From Pseudoflavonifractor phocaeensis (GTDB lineage: Bacteria; Bacillota; Clostridia; Oscillospirales; Oscillospiraceae): a DNA stretch of 45,687 bases. Below the pieces are notes generated by a model that had not been told where the DNA came from, searched no databases, and saw only the letters and a list, made by a program, of their open reading frames with translations. Both the position numbers and the translations under genes were made by a program. This document shows positions 16,132 to 23,798 of this stretch, piece by piece (the stretch's first letter is position 1; every line of letters begins with the position of its first letter). The stretch is taken from positions 1-45,687 of the forward strand of contig NZ_JACLZC010000018.1 in assembly GCF_016901735.1 (NCBI RefSeq), read 5' to 3'.

Positions 16132-17457
16132 TCAGTCCTCGTCCTTCTCCTTCTTGCCGCGGATGGCGAGGGTCAGGCCGGTACAGGCCAGGCCCACCCC
16201 CACCACAGAGAGGGCCACCGCAATGGCGATGTCACCGCGGCTCACATTCATGCCCGTCTGGGGCAGATCGCCCATCGGCATGACGCCGTCCGTCAGAACG
16301 ACGGTCTCGGTCATGGTCTCCTCCGTGTCCAGGACCGGCTGAACCTGGGCCTCGTCGGACAGGGGAATCTGCGCTTCTTCCAGCTCGGTCATCTCGTCCT
16401 GGGGCTCCTCGACGGGCTCCTCAGCGGGGAGCTGGGGCGCAGCGTCCAGGGGGGTCTCTTCGTCCTCGAGAGAGATCTCCTCCTCGTCCAGGTCGGCCTC
16501 GTGGCGGATGCCCTCGTGGCCGGTGATGACAGTGGAGCCGGTGTCTCCGGGCTGCTCGGGATCGGTGGTATCATCGGGATCGGGCTTGGTATCGGGATTG
16601 GTGTTGTCGCCAGTGTTGTCGCCAGTGTTGTCGCCGGTGTTGTCGCCGGTGTTGTCGCCGGGGGTCAGGGCATCGTCCGAGAGGAAATACTCGGCAAAGG
16701 ACAGGCCCATGCAGGGGTCATAGCTGGCATAGTTCAGGTCCTCGGCAGGGATGGTGACGTCCACCCACTCAAAGCTCCAGGGCAAATGATAGGTCAGGGT
16801 AATGGAGGCAACATCCTCGGGCTGGTGATTGGCAGGGTCGATAGGAGTCGCGGACCAGGTGCTGTAAACATCATTCCAGCCGCTGAGAACCCAGTAGTCA
16901 TCGCTGAAGTTGAACTTTACGATGTCGCAGGTATAGTCCTCCAGGTCCATGTCCAGCGCCTCTTCGGCGTAGGTCTTGAAGTCAGCCAGCGCGGCGCCGG
17001 TCACATGATGCTCACGGACAAAGACCTCATCGGGATAGTCCTCGCCGGGAATCTCCTCCTCGAAGATATCCACCAGCATGTCATCGTCGATGGGAAACTC
17101 AGAGTTGTCAGGTTCGGCCACGATCTCCTGATCCACCATCATGTCGTCGTCGATGGGGAACTCAGAGTTGTCAGGTTCGGCCACAATCTCCTGATCCACC
17201 ATCATATCGTCGTCATTGGGGTCGCCGGGCTCCGCCGTGATGTTGTCCCAGCCGTTGTGGTTGCCGTTGTCGGGCTTGCCGTTGGGCTTTTCGTGGTAGT
17301 TGCCGTTCTCGGGGCGGCGCTCCTGCTGGACCAGAACGTCCGCGGGGGTGTTGTCGCTGTGGGTCTGACCCTCGGCGGCGAGGGCGGCGGGGGAAAGCAT
17401 GCTCAGGGCCAGTACGCCGCTGAGCACCAGGGTAAGGGGTTTCTTATTTGCCATCAT
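16132..17457 (-). CDS. LPXTG-anchored acidic surface protein
   Basis: A 441-residue exported protein. It has a Sec signal peptide (KKPLTLVLSGVLALSM, cleavage near AALA-AE) and a very acidic mature part. A 21-residue unit with core VDQEIVAEPDN occurs twice plus a partial third copy. A GDNT stretch is repeated about five times before a proline/acid linker. The C-terminus is a complete sortase signal: LPQTG at residues 398-402, one membrane helix, and a KKEKDED tail. Such proteins are covalently attached to peptidoglycan by sortase; no sortase gene is in the window. No known adhesin domain was recognised in residues 150-280. The ATG at 17457 (or the next codon) has GAGGAG upstream. It is preceded by a cyclic-di-GMP-I riboswitch, so surface display is probably tied to c-di-GMP. 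Confidence 0.85.
   Translation of the reverse strand: MMANKKPLTLVLSGVLALSMLSPAALAAEGQTHSDNTPADVLVQQERRPENGNYHEKPNGKPDNGNHNGWDNITAEPGDPNDDDMMVDQEIVAEPDNSEFPIDDDMMVDQEIVAEPDNSEFPIDDDMLVDIFEEEIPGEDYPDEVFVREHHVTGAALADFKTYAEEALDMDLEDYTCDIVKFNFSDDYWVLSGWNDVYSTWSATPIDPANHQPEDVASITLTYHLPWSFEWVDVTIPAEDLNYASYDPCMGLSFAEYFLSDDALTPGDNTGDNTGDNTGDNTGDNTNPDTKPDPDDTTDPEQPGDTGSTVITGHEGIRHEADLDEEEISLEDEETPLDAAPQLPAEEPVEEPQDEMTELEEAQIPLSDEAQVQPVLDTEETMTETVVLTDGVMPMGDLPQTGMNVSRGDIAIAVALSVVGVGLACTGLTLAIRGKKEKDED
16614..16666 (-). repeat. 12-base GDNT-encoding microrepeat in the LPXTG gene
   Basis: About five tandem copies of a 12-base unit encoding Gly-Asp-Asn-Thr form a hydrophilic spacer in the surface protein. 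Such short exact repeats can change copy number by slippage without breaking the frame. Confidence 0.7.
17092..17218 (-). repeat. 63-base tandem repeat in the LPXTG gene
   Basis: Two near-identical copies of a 63-base unit (21 codons, core VDQEIVAEPDN) lie side by side, followed by a partial third (DDDMLVD). Only scattered synonymous differences separate the copies, so the duplication is recent or kept alike by recombination. Confidence 0.75.
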
Positions 17458-17462
17458 CGTTC

Positions 17463-17491
17463 ATTCTCCTCAAAAATTGAAGTTTGAGAAT
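17463..17491 (-). promoter_or_regulatory. Shine-Dalgarno-sequestering hairpin of the LPXTG gene
   Basis: In the transcript, AUUCUC downstream of the aptamer can pair with GAGAAU, and CAAA with UUUG, which puts the GAGGAG ribosome binding site in one arm. This suggests translational control by the riboswitch; whether ligand opens or closes it is not decidable from sequence. Confidence 0.5.
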
Positions 17492-17494
17492 AAA

Positions 17495-17590
17495 CTCAGT
17501 GGCGGCCGGACGGGCATAGCGCCATAAGACGCCTTAGCCTCCAAAGCTTTGCGTCCCGGTCTTTCGGCCGGTTTGCCCTTTTACGCTGAG
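17495..17590 (-). ncRNA. Cyclic-di-GMP-I (GEMM) riboswitch aptamer
   Basis: On the minus strand the conserved core reads GGGCAAACC, then a GAAA-containing P2 arm, GGGACGCAAAGC, the GGCUAAG segment (consensus GCCUAA), a P3 arm and GUCCGGCC. It is closed by P1 formed by CUCAG (17586-17590) and CUGAG (17495-17499). This order and these invariant blocks match the class I cyclic-di-GMP aptamer (Vc2 type). It lies 38 bases upstream of the LPXTG surface-protein start. Confidence 0.9.
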
Positions 17591-17640
17591 CCGGCCCCCC
17601 TTGGGAGGACCGGTTCTCTGTGTGCCGGTTTTATGAGGAG

Positions 17641-17674
17641 AGTATAACACACGACGGTTACATTTACAGTAACA
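17641..17674 (-). promoter_or_regulatory. Promoter region with inverted repeat upstream of the riboswitch
   Basis: A TATACT box (17641-17646, minus strand) has no good -35 box. Instead an inverted repeat GTTAC-N7-GTAAC (17658-17674) covers the -35 position, as expected for an activator or repressor site. The regulator is unknown. Confidence 0.4.
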
Positions 17675-17716
17675 TTTGCTATTAAAATATTAAAAAGTAA
17701 TCATTCTACGAAACCG

Positions 17717-18523
17717 TCAATAAATGCCATCCAATACCTGGATAATCTGTGCAATACAGCTCTCATCACAGGAGCTCACCAGCTCCGCCCCCCACTGCTT
17801 CACCACCGGGGCGCAGTTGGAGGGGGCGAAGGGAATGGCCGATACCGCCAGCATGGGGATATCGTTCTCATTGTCCCCCACGCAGTAGATGTCCTTTTTG
17901 GCCACCCCCAGATGCTCCGCCAGCCGGAGCACCATGCCCCCCTTGGTGCTTCCCTTGGCGGTCACCTCCAGCAAAACGTCGTTGGAAAAGATGATCTCGT
18001 AGTATTCCTGCCACCGCCCGGCCATATAGGCCCGGACCTCCTCCAGCACCGCCCGCTCCTGCTGCAAAATCACCTTGGTAAAGGGGGTGGTCATCTGCCG
18101 GATGGGCAGCTCCGTACCGGTGCAGCCCGCCCGGCGCAGGTGGTTCCAGGTGACCTGGTTGGGGTTGTGGAGGTAGATGGTATCGCCGTGGTAGGCCTCA
18201 AAGCCCACGGCGGGGACGGCGGCGGCGGTCTCCATCAGGTCCTCCCGGATGCGTGGGGGGAGGAAGGTCTCACAGATGGTCTCGCCGGTGCGGAAGTCGT
18301 AGATGGCGGCCCCGTTGGAGATGATGACGGGGGCGTTGATGGGGGCCAGGTGGAAATAGCGGGCGAAGGTGGGCCGGGCCCGGCCGGTGGCCACGGTGAA
18401 GTAACCCCCTTCCCGGATAAAGTAGGAGATGGCCGCCACGTTTTCGGGGGAGACGGTGCGGTCAGAGCCGTACAGGGTATCGTCAAAGTCGCTGGCCAGC
18501 AGGACATTCTGGAATTTTCCCAT
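17717..18523 (-). CDS. Cof-type HAD-family phosphatase
   Basis: A 268-residue haloacid-dehalogenase-superfamily phosphatase of the Cof (type IIB cap) group, which usually dephosphorylates sugar phosphates or similar metabolites. Seen: motif I DFDDTLYG (nucleophile Asp12, acid Asp14), motif II in ISNGA, the conserved Lys region TKVILQQ, and motif IV VGDNENDIPML. The ATG at 18523 with AGAGGTG upstream is preferred; the longer frame from 18571 runs through a terminator hairpin. It lies downstream of the thiT gene behind that hairpin. Substrate unknown. Confidence 0.88.
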   Translation of the reverse strand: MGKFQNVLLASDFDDTLYGSDRTVSPENVAAISYFIREGGYFTVATGRARPTFARYFHLAPINAPVIISNGAAIYDFRTGETICETFLPPRIREDLMETAAAVPAVGFEAYHGDTIYLHNPNQVTWNHLRRAGCTGTELPIRQMTTPFTKVILQQERAVLEEVRAYMAGRWQEYYEIIFSNDVLLEVTAKGSTKGGMVLRLAEHLGVAKKDIYCVGDNENDIPMLAVSAIPFAPSNCAPVVKQWGAELVSSCDESCIAQIIQVLDGIY

Positions 18524-18548
18524 ATCAAAACACCTCTTCTGTGACAAA

Positions 18549-18586
18549 ATACAAAAGGGACCGGACCCCATAACGGGTCCGATCCC
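18549..18586 (-). terminator. Terminator between thiT and the HAD gene
   Basis: On the minus strand, GGGATCGGACCC and GGGTCCGGTCCC form a 12-bp stem with one mismatch around GTTATG, followed by TTTTGTATTTTG. Confidence 0.75.
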
Positions 18587-18619
18587 ATGATACCGTTCCT
18601 TGTTTGGTTTGGCAAGTGT

Positions 18620-19201
18620 TCAGGCCAGGTCCCGGCCGGTGAGGTAGCGGTTCAACGGGCGGTAGAGCACGCCAAAGACGATGAGGCACAGCACCGTGTC
18701 AATGAGTACATAGCTGCCGTTATAGGCCAGAGAATACATCCAGGGGCTGGTAAAGGTGGCGTTGAACAGCTCGGTGGGGGCCAGGATGCGGTAAACAGTG
18801 ATGCCGCTGATAAAGTGCATCACAAACCGGGCAAAGGCGCCCAGCACGCTCCCCCAGAAAATGCCCCACTTGTGCCCCCGGGCCAGACCGGCTGCGCTCA
18901 GCACGGCAAAGGCCAGCACATAGTCCAGCAAAATGGACTGCCAGGCATAGCTCACGACCCCTTGGACAAAAATTTGCAAAATTCCAAAAGCAAAACAGCC
19001 GATCAGGCCGCTCTTTACGCCCCAGCGGACGCAGAATAGAAAGAGGGGCAGCATCTCCAGGGAGATGGAGCCGCCCTGGGGCAGCTCAAAGAGCTTGATC
19101 AGCCCCAGAATGAGGGACAGGGCCACCATAAGGGCCCCCTCGCACAGCATCTGTACCGTCCTGTGATGGATGGGCCGTCTTTTTCCCGCGGTTTTTTCCA
19201 T
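18620..19201 (-). CDS. thiT: Thiamine ECF transporter S component ThiT
   Basis: A 193-residue membrane protein with six hydrophobic helices, the substrate-binding S subunit that captures thiamine and works with the shared ECF energy module encoded elsewhere. Recognisable family features are the basic N-terminus before EGALMVALSLILGLIKLFELPQ, the GGSISLEMLPLF loop and the SGLIGCFAFGILQ helix. The ATG at 19201 has GGGAGG upstream. The longer frame to 19285 runs back through the terminator into the riboswitch and is rejected. Control by the upstream TPP riboswitch makes the thiamine assignment strong. Confidence 0.92.
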   Translation of the reverse strand: MEKTAGKRRPIHHRTVQMLCEGALMVALSLILGLIKLFELPQGGSISLEMLPLFLFCVRWGVKSGLIGCFAFGILQIFVQGVVSYAWQSILLDYVLAFAVLSAAGLARGHKWGIFWGSVLGAFARFVMHFISGITVYRILAPTELFNATFTSPWMYSLAYNGSYVLIDTVLCLIVFGVLYRPLNRYLTGRDLA

Positions 19202-19214
19202 ATCGGTTCCTCCC

Positions 19215-19261
19215 AAATAAAAACGTACCGCAGCCCACATCTGATGAGCGGCTGCGGTACG
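19215..19261 (-). terminator. Riboswitch-controlled terminator upstream of thiT
   Basis: An 11-bp stem, CGTACCGCAGC with GCTGCGGTACG (19224-19234/19251-19261), followed on the minus strand by TTTTTATTT. It lies between the TPP aptamer and the thiT ribosome binding site, so TPP binding should favour premature termination. Confidence 0.85.
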
Positions 19262-19280
19262 AAAAAACAACACGGACAGC

Positions 19281-19382
19281 CCCAACTTCCTACGCCGGCA
19301 TTACCCGGATCAGGTGTGAGGGACACGGGCGGCATGACTACGCCCCGATCTCAGCCGGACTTGACATCCAGCGCCCCTTGGG
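19281..19382 (-). ncRNA. TPP riboswitch (THI element)
   Basis: On the minus strand the aptamer contains CTGAGA in the pyrimidine-sensor arm, CCCTCACACCTGATCCGGGT, and AATGCCGGCGTAGGAAG, the hallmark 3' half of the thi-box. P1 pairs CCCAA (19378-19382) with TTGGG (19281-19285). It precedes a terminator and thiT. Confidence 0.95.
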
Positions 19383-19411
19383 AACGGTATGCAATTGCTG
19401 CGGTCGGGTTG

Positions 19412-19439
19412 ATTATACCATCCTGCGAAGCTTTGTCAA
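19412..19439 (-). promoter_or_regulatory. Consensus promoter for the TPP riboswitch-thiT transcript
   Basis: On the minus strand: TTGACA (19434-19439), 16-base spacer, TATAAT (19412-19417). Both boxes are perfect. It is embedded in the last codons of rluD, so thiT can be transcribed independently of the upstream operon. Confidence 0.8.
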
Positions 19440-20327
19440 GAGGGCCTCGAACCAGTCGGGGAGGGGACACTCCACCGTCATCTCCTCCCCCGTCCGGGGA
19501 TGGGTAAAGGTGAGGGTGCGGGCGTGGAGACACTGGCCGGTCAGACCCGGATAGGGGGTCTTGCTGCCGTACACCGTGTCCCCCAGCAGCGGATGGCCGA
19601 TGTGGGCCATATGGACCCGGATCTGGTGGGTACGCCCCGTCTCCAGCCGGCAGGCGATGTGGGTACAGCCGGGAAAGCGCTCCAAAACGGTGTAGTGAGT
19701 CACCGCCCGCCGTCCGGTCTGCCAGTCCACCGCCATTTTCTTCCGGTCGGTGCGGTGGCGGGCGATGGGGGCGTCGATGGCGCCGCTGTCCTCCTTCGGC
19801 CCCCCCACACAGACGGCCTCATACCCCCGGTAGAGGGAGTGGTCCTGCAATTGTTCGGCCAGGGCCAGGTGGGTAAAGTCGTTCTTGGCGGCGATGAGAA
19901 GCCCCGAGGTGTCCCGGTCGATGCGGTGGACGATGCCGGGCCGCAGCTCCCCGTTGATGCCCGACAGGCTGCCGTTGCAGTGGTAAAGCAGGGCGTTGAC
20001 CACGGTACCGTCGGGGTGGCCGGGGGCGGGGTGGACCACCATGCCCACCGGCTTGTTGATAACGATCAGGTCCCCGTCCTCATAGACCACATCCAGCGGC
20101 AGGTCCTGGGGGAGGACGTCCACCGGCGACGGGTCGGCGATGACCACCGTAATGAGGTCCGCCTCCCTGAGCCGCTCATTTTTTTTCAAAGCCTTTCCGT
20201 CCCGGGTGACCTTCCCCTCCTCCAGCAGCTTCTGGGCGGCGGAGCGGGTGAGCTGGGGGAGGGACCGGGCCAGAAAGGCGTCGCACCGCTCGCCGGTCCG
20301 GTCAGCGGTGAGAGTCAGCGGAGTCAT
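19413..20327 (-). CDS. rluD: RluD-type ribosomal large-subunit pseudouridine synthase
   Basis: A 304-residue pseudouridine synthase of the RluA/RluD family, modifying uridines in 23S rRNA. An N-terminal S4-like RNA-binding domain (residues 14-70) precedes the catalytic domain. HRIDRDTSGLL (134-144) holds the catalytic Asp137, and the late motif RLETGRTHQIRVHMAHIGHP is present. The ATG at 20327 with AAGGAGG is chosen; it overlaps the end of lspA by 26 bases, the classic lspA-rluD coupling. The exact target uridines are not predictable. Confidence 0.93.
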   Translation of the reverse strand: MTPLTLTADRTGERCDAFLARSLPQLTRSAAQKLLEEGKVTRDGKALKKNERLREADLITVVIADPSPVDVLPQDLPLDVVYEDGDLIVINKPVGMVVHPAPGHPDGTVVNALLYHCNGSLSGINGELRPGIVHRIDRDTSGLLIAAKNDFTHLALAEQLQDHSLYRGYEAVCVGGPKEDSGAIDAPIARHRTDRKKMAVDWQTGRRAVTHYTVLERFPGCTHIACRLETGRTHQIRVHMAHIGHPLLGDTVYGSKTPYPGLTGQCLHARTLTFTHPRTGEEMTVECPLPDWFEALLTKLRRMV

Positions 20328-20778
20328 GGCCGTCCTCCTTCTCCCCGAAGAACAGGTAATACACCACAAAGGAGATCCCGCCGCAGACGATGCAGATATC
20401 GGCCACGTTGAAAATGGGGAAGGTGATAAACAGGGTCTGAAACATATCGGTGACGTAGCCGAAAATGACACGGTCGATCAGGTTGCCCACCGCGCCGGCC
20501 AGCACCACCGCCAGGGAGCACATGGCCCACCGCTGGGGGAAGGTACGCCGCGCCAGCAGCACCACCAGCAGCACCGACACCACCAGGGAGGTGAGGGTTA
20601 GAATCCAGGTGTGCTGATGGAAGATAGAGAAGGCGGCGCCGGTGTTCTGGGCATAGGTGAGACCCAGCACATGGGGGAGAAAGGGAAGCTGAGCGCCCAC
20701 GGGGATATACAGGCGGACCAGGGCCTTGACGATCTGGTCGGCGGCCACCAGCACGGCGGCCAGGAAAAAATAGAGCAT
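20302..20778 (-). CDS. lspA: Lipoprotein signal peptidase II
   Basis: LspA is the inner-membrane aspartyl protease that removes signal peptides from diacylglyceryl-modified prolipoproteins. At 158 residues with four membrane helices it is full length. The motifs NTGAAFS, GNLIDR (Asp102) and FNVADICI (Asp127) supply the two catalytic aspartates. The ATG at 20778 has GGGGAGG upstream. It is 16 bases after the DEAD-box gene and overlaps rluD. Confidence 0.95.
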   Translation of the reverse strand: MLYFFLAAVLVAADQIVKALVRLYIPVGAQLPFLPHVLGLTYAQNTGAAFSIFHQHTWILTLTSLVVSVLLVVLLARRTFPQRWAMCSLAVVLAGAVGNLIDRVIFGYVTDMFQTLFITFPIFNVADICIVCGGISFVVYYLFFGEKEDGHDSADSHR

Positions 20779-20794
20779 GGCGGAACCTCCCCGG

Positions 20795-22615
20795 TCAGTC
20801 GTCGCTGAGGTAGTAGGGCTTCATCAGGCTGGGCTGCTCGGTGGAGTCCTTCACCGCGCCGGAACGGGGGGCCAGCTCGGGACCGCCCGACCGTCTGGGG
20901 GCGTTTCCGCCCCGGCGGCGCTTCTTCTGCCCTCCGCCATTAAGCACCTCCAGCGCGCTGGCGGGGGCGCGCTCCTTGCCCCGGCGGGTTTTCTGTTCCG
21001 TCTTGGGCTCCTTGGGCTTCCGGGCCGGCTTGGCCTGCCGGGCAGACTTGGGCTCCTGAGCCGGTTCCTGGGCGGGCTTTTTCCGCTTTTGGCCGGCGCT
21101 CTTCTCCCGGACGGTCCGGCTGGAGGTCCGGGGAGCCAGAAGCCGGGCGGTGGCGTCCATGATGACGTCGCCGGCCAGGGGGTCCCGGCGGAAGGCGGGA
21201 GAGACCGGCTCGGCGGGCGGGACGGTACGGGGCGCGGTGGCGGTGAGGGCCTCCTCCAGGGTGGCGGAGGCACGGTGGGCCCGGCCCCGGCGCTTCTTTT
21301 TCTCCGGCTCCGCCGGTGCGGGCGGGGCAGAGGGAATGGTCACTGGCTCCGCCGGACGCTCGGCCTTGGCGGGGCGCTCACTCTTGCGGCGCTCGGCCTT
21401 GCGGGCCCGGGCGGCGGAACGGGCTTCGGCGTCCTCCGGGTTGACCAGCCGGCCCTTCTTGTCCCGGGGCAGGGGGGTGAGCACCTCCATGGGCCAGGGA
21501 TGGTCCTTCACCTCGGGGATGGGCTTACCCAGCAGCCCCTCGATGGCCTTGAGCTCGTCGGCCTCGTTCACGTCGCAGAAGGAGATGGCGGTGCCGCCGT
21601 GACCGGCCCGGCCGGTGCGTCCGATGCGGTGGACGTAGGTCTCGGGCACGTCGGGCAGGTTGTAGTTAAAGACGTGGGACAGCTCCTCGATGTCCAGACC
21701 CCGGGCGGCGATGTCGGTGGCCACCAGGGCCTTCACCCGGCCGGCCTTGAAGTCGGCCAGGGCCTGCTGCCGGGCGGTCTGGCTCTTGTTGCCGTGGATG
21801 GCGGCGGCGGGGACGCCCCCCTTTTGCAGCTCCCCGGCCACCTTGTTGGCTCCGTGCTTGGTGCGGGTAAAGATCAGGGCGTTTTTCACCCCTCCGGTCA
21901 TCAGCAGGGAGAGGAGGAGCTTGGTTTTGTTGCCCCGGTCCACCCGGTAGAGCTTCTGGTCGATGACCTCCACCGGGGAGGACACCGGCGTCACCGCCAC
22001 CCGGACCGGGTCCCGCAGCAGCTGGTCCACCAACTCGGTGACCTCGGGGGGCATGGTGGCCGAGAAGAAGAGGGTCTGCTTGCGCCTGGGCAGCCACTGG
22101 AGGATCTTTTTCACATCGTGAATAAAGCCCATGTCCAGCATCCGGTCGGCCTCGTCCAGTACAAAGATTTCCAGCTTGCCGAAGTCCAGCAGCTTCTGCT
22201 GATAGAGGTCGATGAGCCGGCCCGGCGTGGCCACCAGGATATCCACCCCCCGGCGGACGGCGTCCACCTGGGGCCCCTGTCCCACGCCGCCGAAGATCAC
22301 CGCCGAGCGCAGGCGGAGGTTTTTCCCATAAGCCACAAAGCTCTCCTGGATCTGGAGGGCCAGCTCCCGGGTGGGGGTGAGGACCAGGGCGCGGATGGGG
22401 CGGAGGCCCCGGGTGTGGGTGGCGGAGAGGCGCTGCAAAATGGGCGCAGCAAAGGCGCAGGTCTTGCCGGTGCCGGTCTGGGCGATGCCCAGCACGTCCC
22501 GCCCGTTCAGGGCCGGCGGGATGGCCTGTTCCTGGATGGGGGAGGGCCGCTCATAGCCCAGGTCGGCCAGCGCCCCCAGGATGGGCTCTATGAGGCCGAG
22601 AGATTGGAATGTCAT
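20795..22615 (-). CDS. DEAD-box ATP-dependent RNA helicase with long basic tail
   Basis: A 606-residue RNA helicase, probably acting on ribosome assembly or mRNA unwinding in the cytoplasm. All core motifs are present: the Q motif ([19 protein letters not shown]), AQTGTGKT (45-52), [19 protein letters not shown] (154-157), SAT, and [13 protein letters not shown]. After about residue 390 the sequence becomes a low-complexity Lys/Arg/Pro/Ala tail of more than 200 residues, typical of a non-specific RNA-binding extension and longer than in many CshA/RhlE-like helicases. I use the ATG at 22615; a TTG nine bases earlier is in frame. A 100-base GC-rich leader precedes it. Confidence 0.92.
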   Translation of the reverse strand: MTFQSLGLIEPILGALADLGYERPSPIQEQAIPPALNGRDVLGIAQTGTGKTCAFAAPILQRLSATHTRGLRPIRALVLTPTRELALQIQESFVAYGKNLRLRSAVIFGGVGQGPQVDAVRRGVDILVATPGRLIDLYQQKLLDFGKLEIFVLDEADRMLDMGFIHDVKKILQWLPRRKQTLFFSATMPPEVTELVDQLLRDPVRVAVTPVSSPVEVIDQKLYRVDRGNKTKLLLSLLMTGGVKNALIFTRTKHGANKVAGELQKGGVPAAAIHGNKSQTARQQALADFKAGRVKALVATDIAARGLDIEELSHVFNYNLPDVPETYVHRIGRTGRAGHGGTAISFCDVNEADELKAIEGLLGKPIPEVKDHPWPMEVLTPLPRDKKGRLVNPEDAEARSAARARKAERRKSERPAKAERPAEPVTIPSAPPAPAEPEKKKRRGRAHRASATLEEALTATAPRTVPPAEPVSPAFRRDPLAGDVIMDATARLLAPRTSSRTVREKSAGQKRKKPAQEPAQEPKSARQAKPARKPKEPKTEQKTRRGKERAPASALEVLNGGGQKKRRRGGNAPRRSGGPELAPRSGAVKDSTEQPSLMKPYYLSDD

Positions 22616-22648
22616 AGTATACAAATTCCTTTACCAAATGATTTTCCG

Positions 22649-22704
22649 GGCGGCGCGCCGCCATGACGCACCCGCGCCCGCTGGCAGGGGGACCAGCGGG
22701 CGCG
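22649..22704 (-). promoter_or_regulatory. Structured 5' leader of the DEAD-box gene
   Basis: A perfect 12-bp stem (22673-22684 with 22693-22704, core GCGCCCGCTGG) and a second short palindrome GGCGGCGCGCCGCC (22649-22662) lie between the promoter and the start. Helicase genes often have such cold-sensitive leaders; that role is inference. Confidence 0.45.
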
Positions 22705-22720
22705 TTGCGATTTGGTTATT

Positions 22721-22729
22721 AGTATAGCA
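22721..22729 (-). promoter_or_regulatory. Extended -10 promoter for the DEAD-box operon
   Basis: TGCTATACT on the minus strand (TATACT at 22721-22726 with an upstream TG). It gives a leader of about 100 bases. No clear -35 box was found. Confidence 0.45.
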
Positions 22730-22807
22730 TATTTACCCCCAAAATACAAGCGGCGCGGCGGGACTACTATGACACCGGTTATGACAACCTTTCCTCCCCT
22801 TTTGTTC

Positions 22808-22836
22808 TTGCACGAATAAAACCGATGGTCTATAAT
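22808..22836 (+). promoter_or_regulatory. Putative promoter for the YbjN-like gene
   Basis: TTGCAC (22808-22813), 17-base spacer, TATAAT (22831-22836), 52 bases before the ATG. Confidence 0.65.
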
Positions 22837-22888
22837 GATAGTCTAGGCAGTATCTACAAACAGCAGCTGTGAAGGGAGCGAGCAGATT

Positions 22889-23353
22889 ATGGAATATTCG
22901 ATTCAGATTGCCAAGTGGGTCAAGCAGTTTTTGGACGAGGACGACTGGCACTATGAGTTCAACGAGGAGAAGGGCACCTTTAACTTCAACCTGAAGCTCA
23001 AGGGCAAGCTGCAAAGCGCGAAATACCGCATCCTGGTGCGCAAGTACGACTACTCCGTCTATGTAGTCTGCCCCATGTCCGCCGAGGATTGCCTGCCCCA
23101 GATGGCCGAGTTCATCAGCCGCGCCAACTACGGCCTTGCCAACGGCAACTTTGAGCTGGACTTCCGGGACGGCGAGATCCGCTACAAGTGCTTCGTCAAC
23201 TGCGACGAGACCGTCCCCGGCAAGGAGACCATCAAGGACAGCATCTATGTCCCCGCCCGTATGTTCATGCGCTACGGCGACGGCATCGTGGCCGTCCTCT
23301 TCGGCATGAAAACCCCCGAGCAGGCCGTCAAGGACTGCGAGTCCGCCAGCTGA
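22889..23353 (+). CDS. YbjN-domain protein
   Basis: A 154-residue soluble protein resembling the YbjN family (type III secretion chaperone-like fold), members of which are small cytosolic proteins of unclear role. The first 60 residues (IQIAKWVKQFLDEDDWHYEF, then a beta-rich part) and the later GLANGNFELDFRDGEIRYK match the family pattern. The ATG at 22889 is preceded by GGGAGCGAG. It is monocistronic, with its own promoter and terminator. I cannot assign a function. Confidence 0.7.
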   Translation: MEYSIQIAKWVKQFLDEDDWHYEFNEEKGTFNFNLKLKGKLQSAKYRILVRKYDYSVYVVCPMSAEDCLPQMAEFISRANYGLANGNFELDFRDGEIRYKCFVNCDETVPGKETIKDSIYVPARMFMRYGDGIVAVLFGMKTPEQAVKDCESAS

Positions 23354-23373
23354 ATTCCCGTTACATAAGAAAA

Positions 23374-23408
23374 ACGCCGCCCATCCTCCCGGATGGACGG
23401 CGCTTTTT
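23374..23408. terminator. Bidirectional terminator between the YbjN-like gene and azlD
   Basis: Stem CGCCGCCCATCC/GGATGGACGGCG with one mismatch around TCCC, followed by CTTTTTC on the plus strand and by AAAA-rich sequence upstream, which gives a U-tract on the minus strand. Confidence 0.8.
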
Positions 23409-23417
23409 CATGCGCTT

Positions 23418-23798
23418 CTATACAAATACCCGCTGGATGAGCACCATGTAAAACACCGTCCCGCCGAAGATGGACAGGAGGTTGTTGTGCTTCCAGAGAT
23501 GGAGGACCACCACCACAATGACCGACAAAAAGGCGGGCAGCCAGCTGCTTACGGCGGCCAGCTCCAGCCCGGTCCCGGCAGAGAACAGGGTCCCCAGCCA
23601 GGTGAGGAAATGGGCCTCCCGCAGGCAGTAGACGATGAGCATGGCGATGATGGCCGGCGGCAGCACCCGGCCCAGATAGAGCACCAGGGCAGGGGGATGC
23701 TCCCCCCGGTCAAAGAGGAGAAAGGGTACCGCTCTGGTAAAAAAGGTCACCAGCGCCATGACGGCGATGGCGGCGATGGCCTGGGGTACGGTCAGCAT
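23418..23798 (-). CDS. azlD: AzlD-like branched-chain amino-acid export subunit
   Basis: A 126-residue membrane protein with four helices. It is the small partner that, with AzlC, forms a LIV-E-type exporter of branched-chain amino acids or analogues. The N-terminal FFTRAVPFLLF and the central LGRVLPPAIIAMLIVYCLR are characteristic. The ATG at 23798 overlaps the azlC stop by 7 bases, which fixes the start and suggests translational coupling. A longer frame on the same strand is an out-of-gene extension and is rejected. Confidence 0.9.
   Translation of the reverse strand: MLTVPQAIAAIAVMALVTFFTRAVPFLLFDRGEHPPALVLYLGRVLPPAIIAMLIVYCLREAHFLTWLGTLFSAGTGLELAAVSSWLPAFLSVIVVVVLHLWKHNNLLSIFGGTVFYMVLIQRVFV

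Noticed and set aside
20777..22666. A 629-codon plus-strand frame opposite the DEAD-box gene
   Set aside because: Antisense shadow of the helicase, whose motifs are all on the minus strand.
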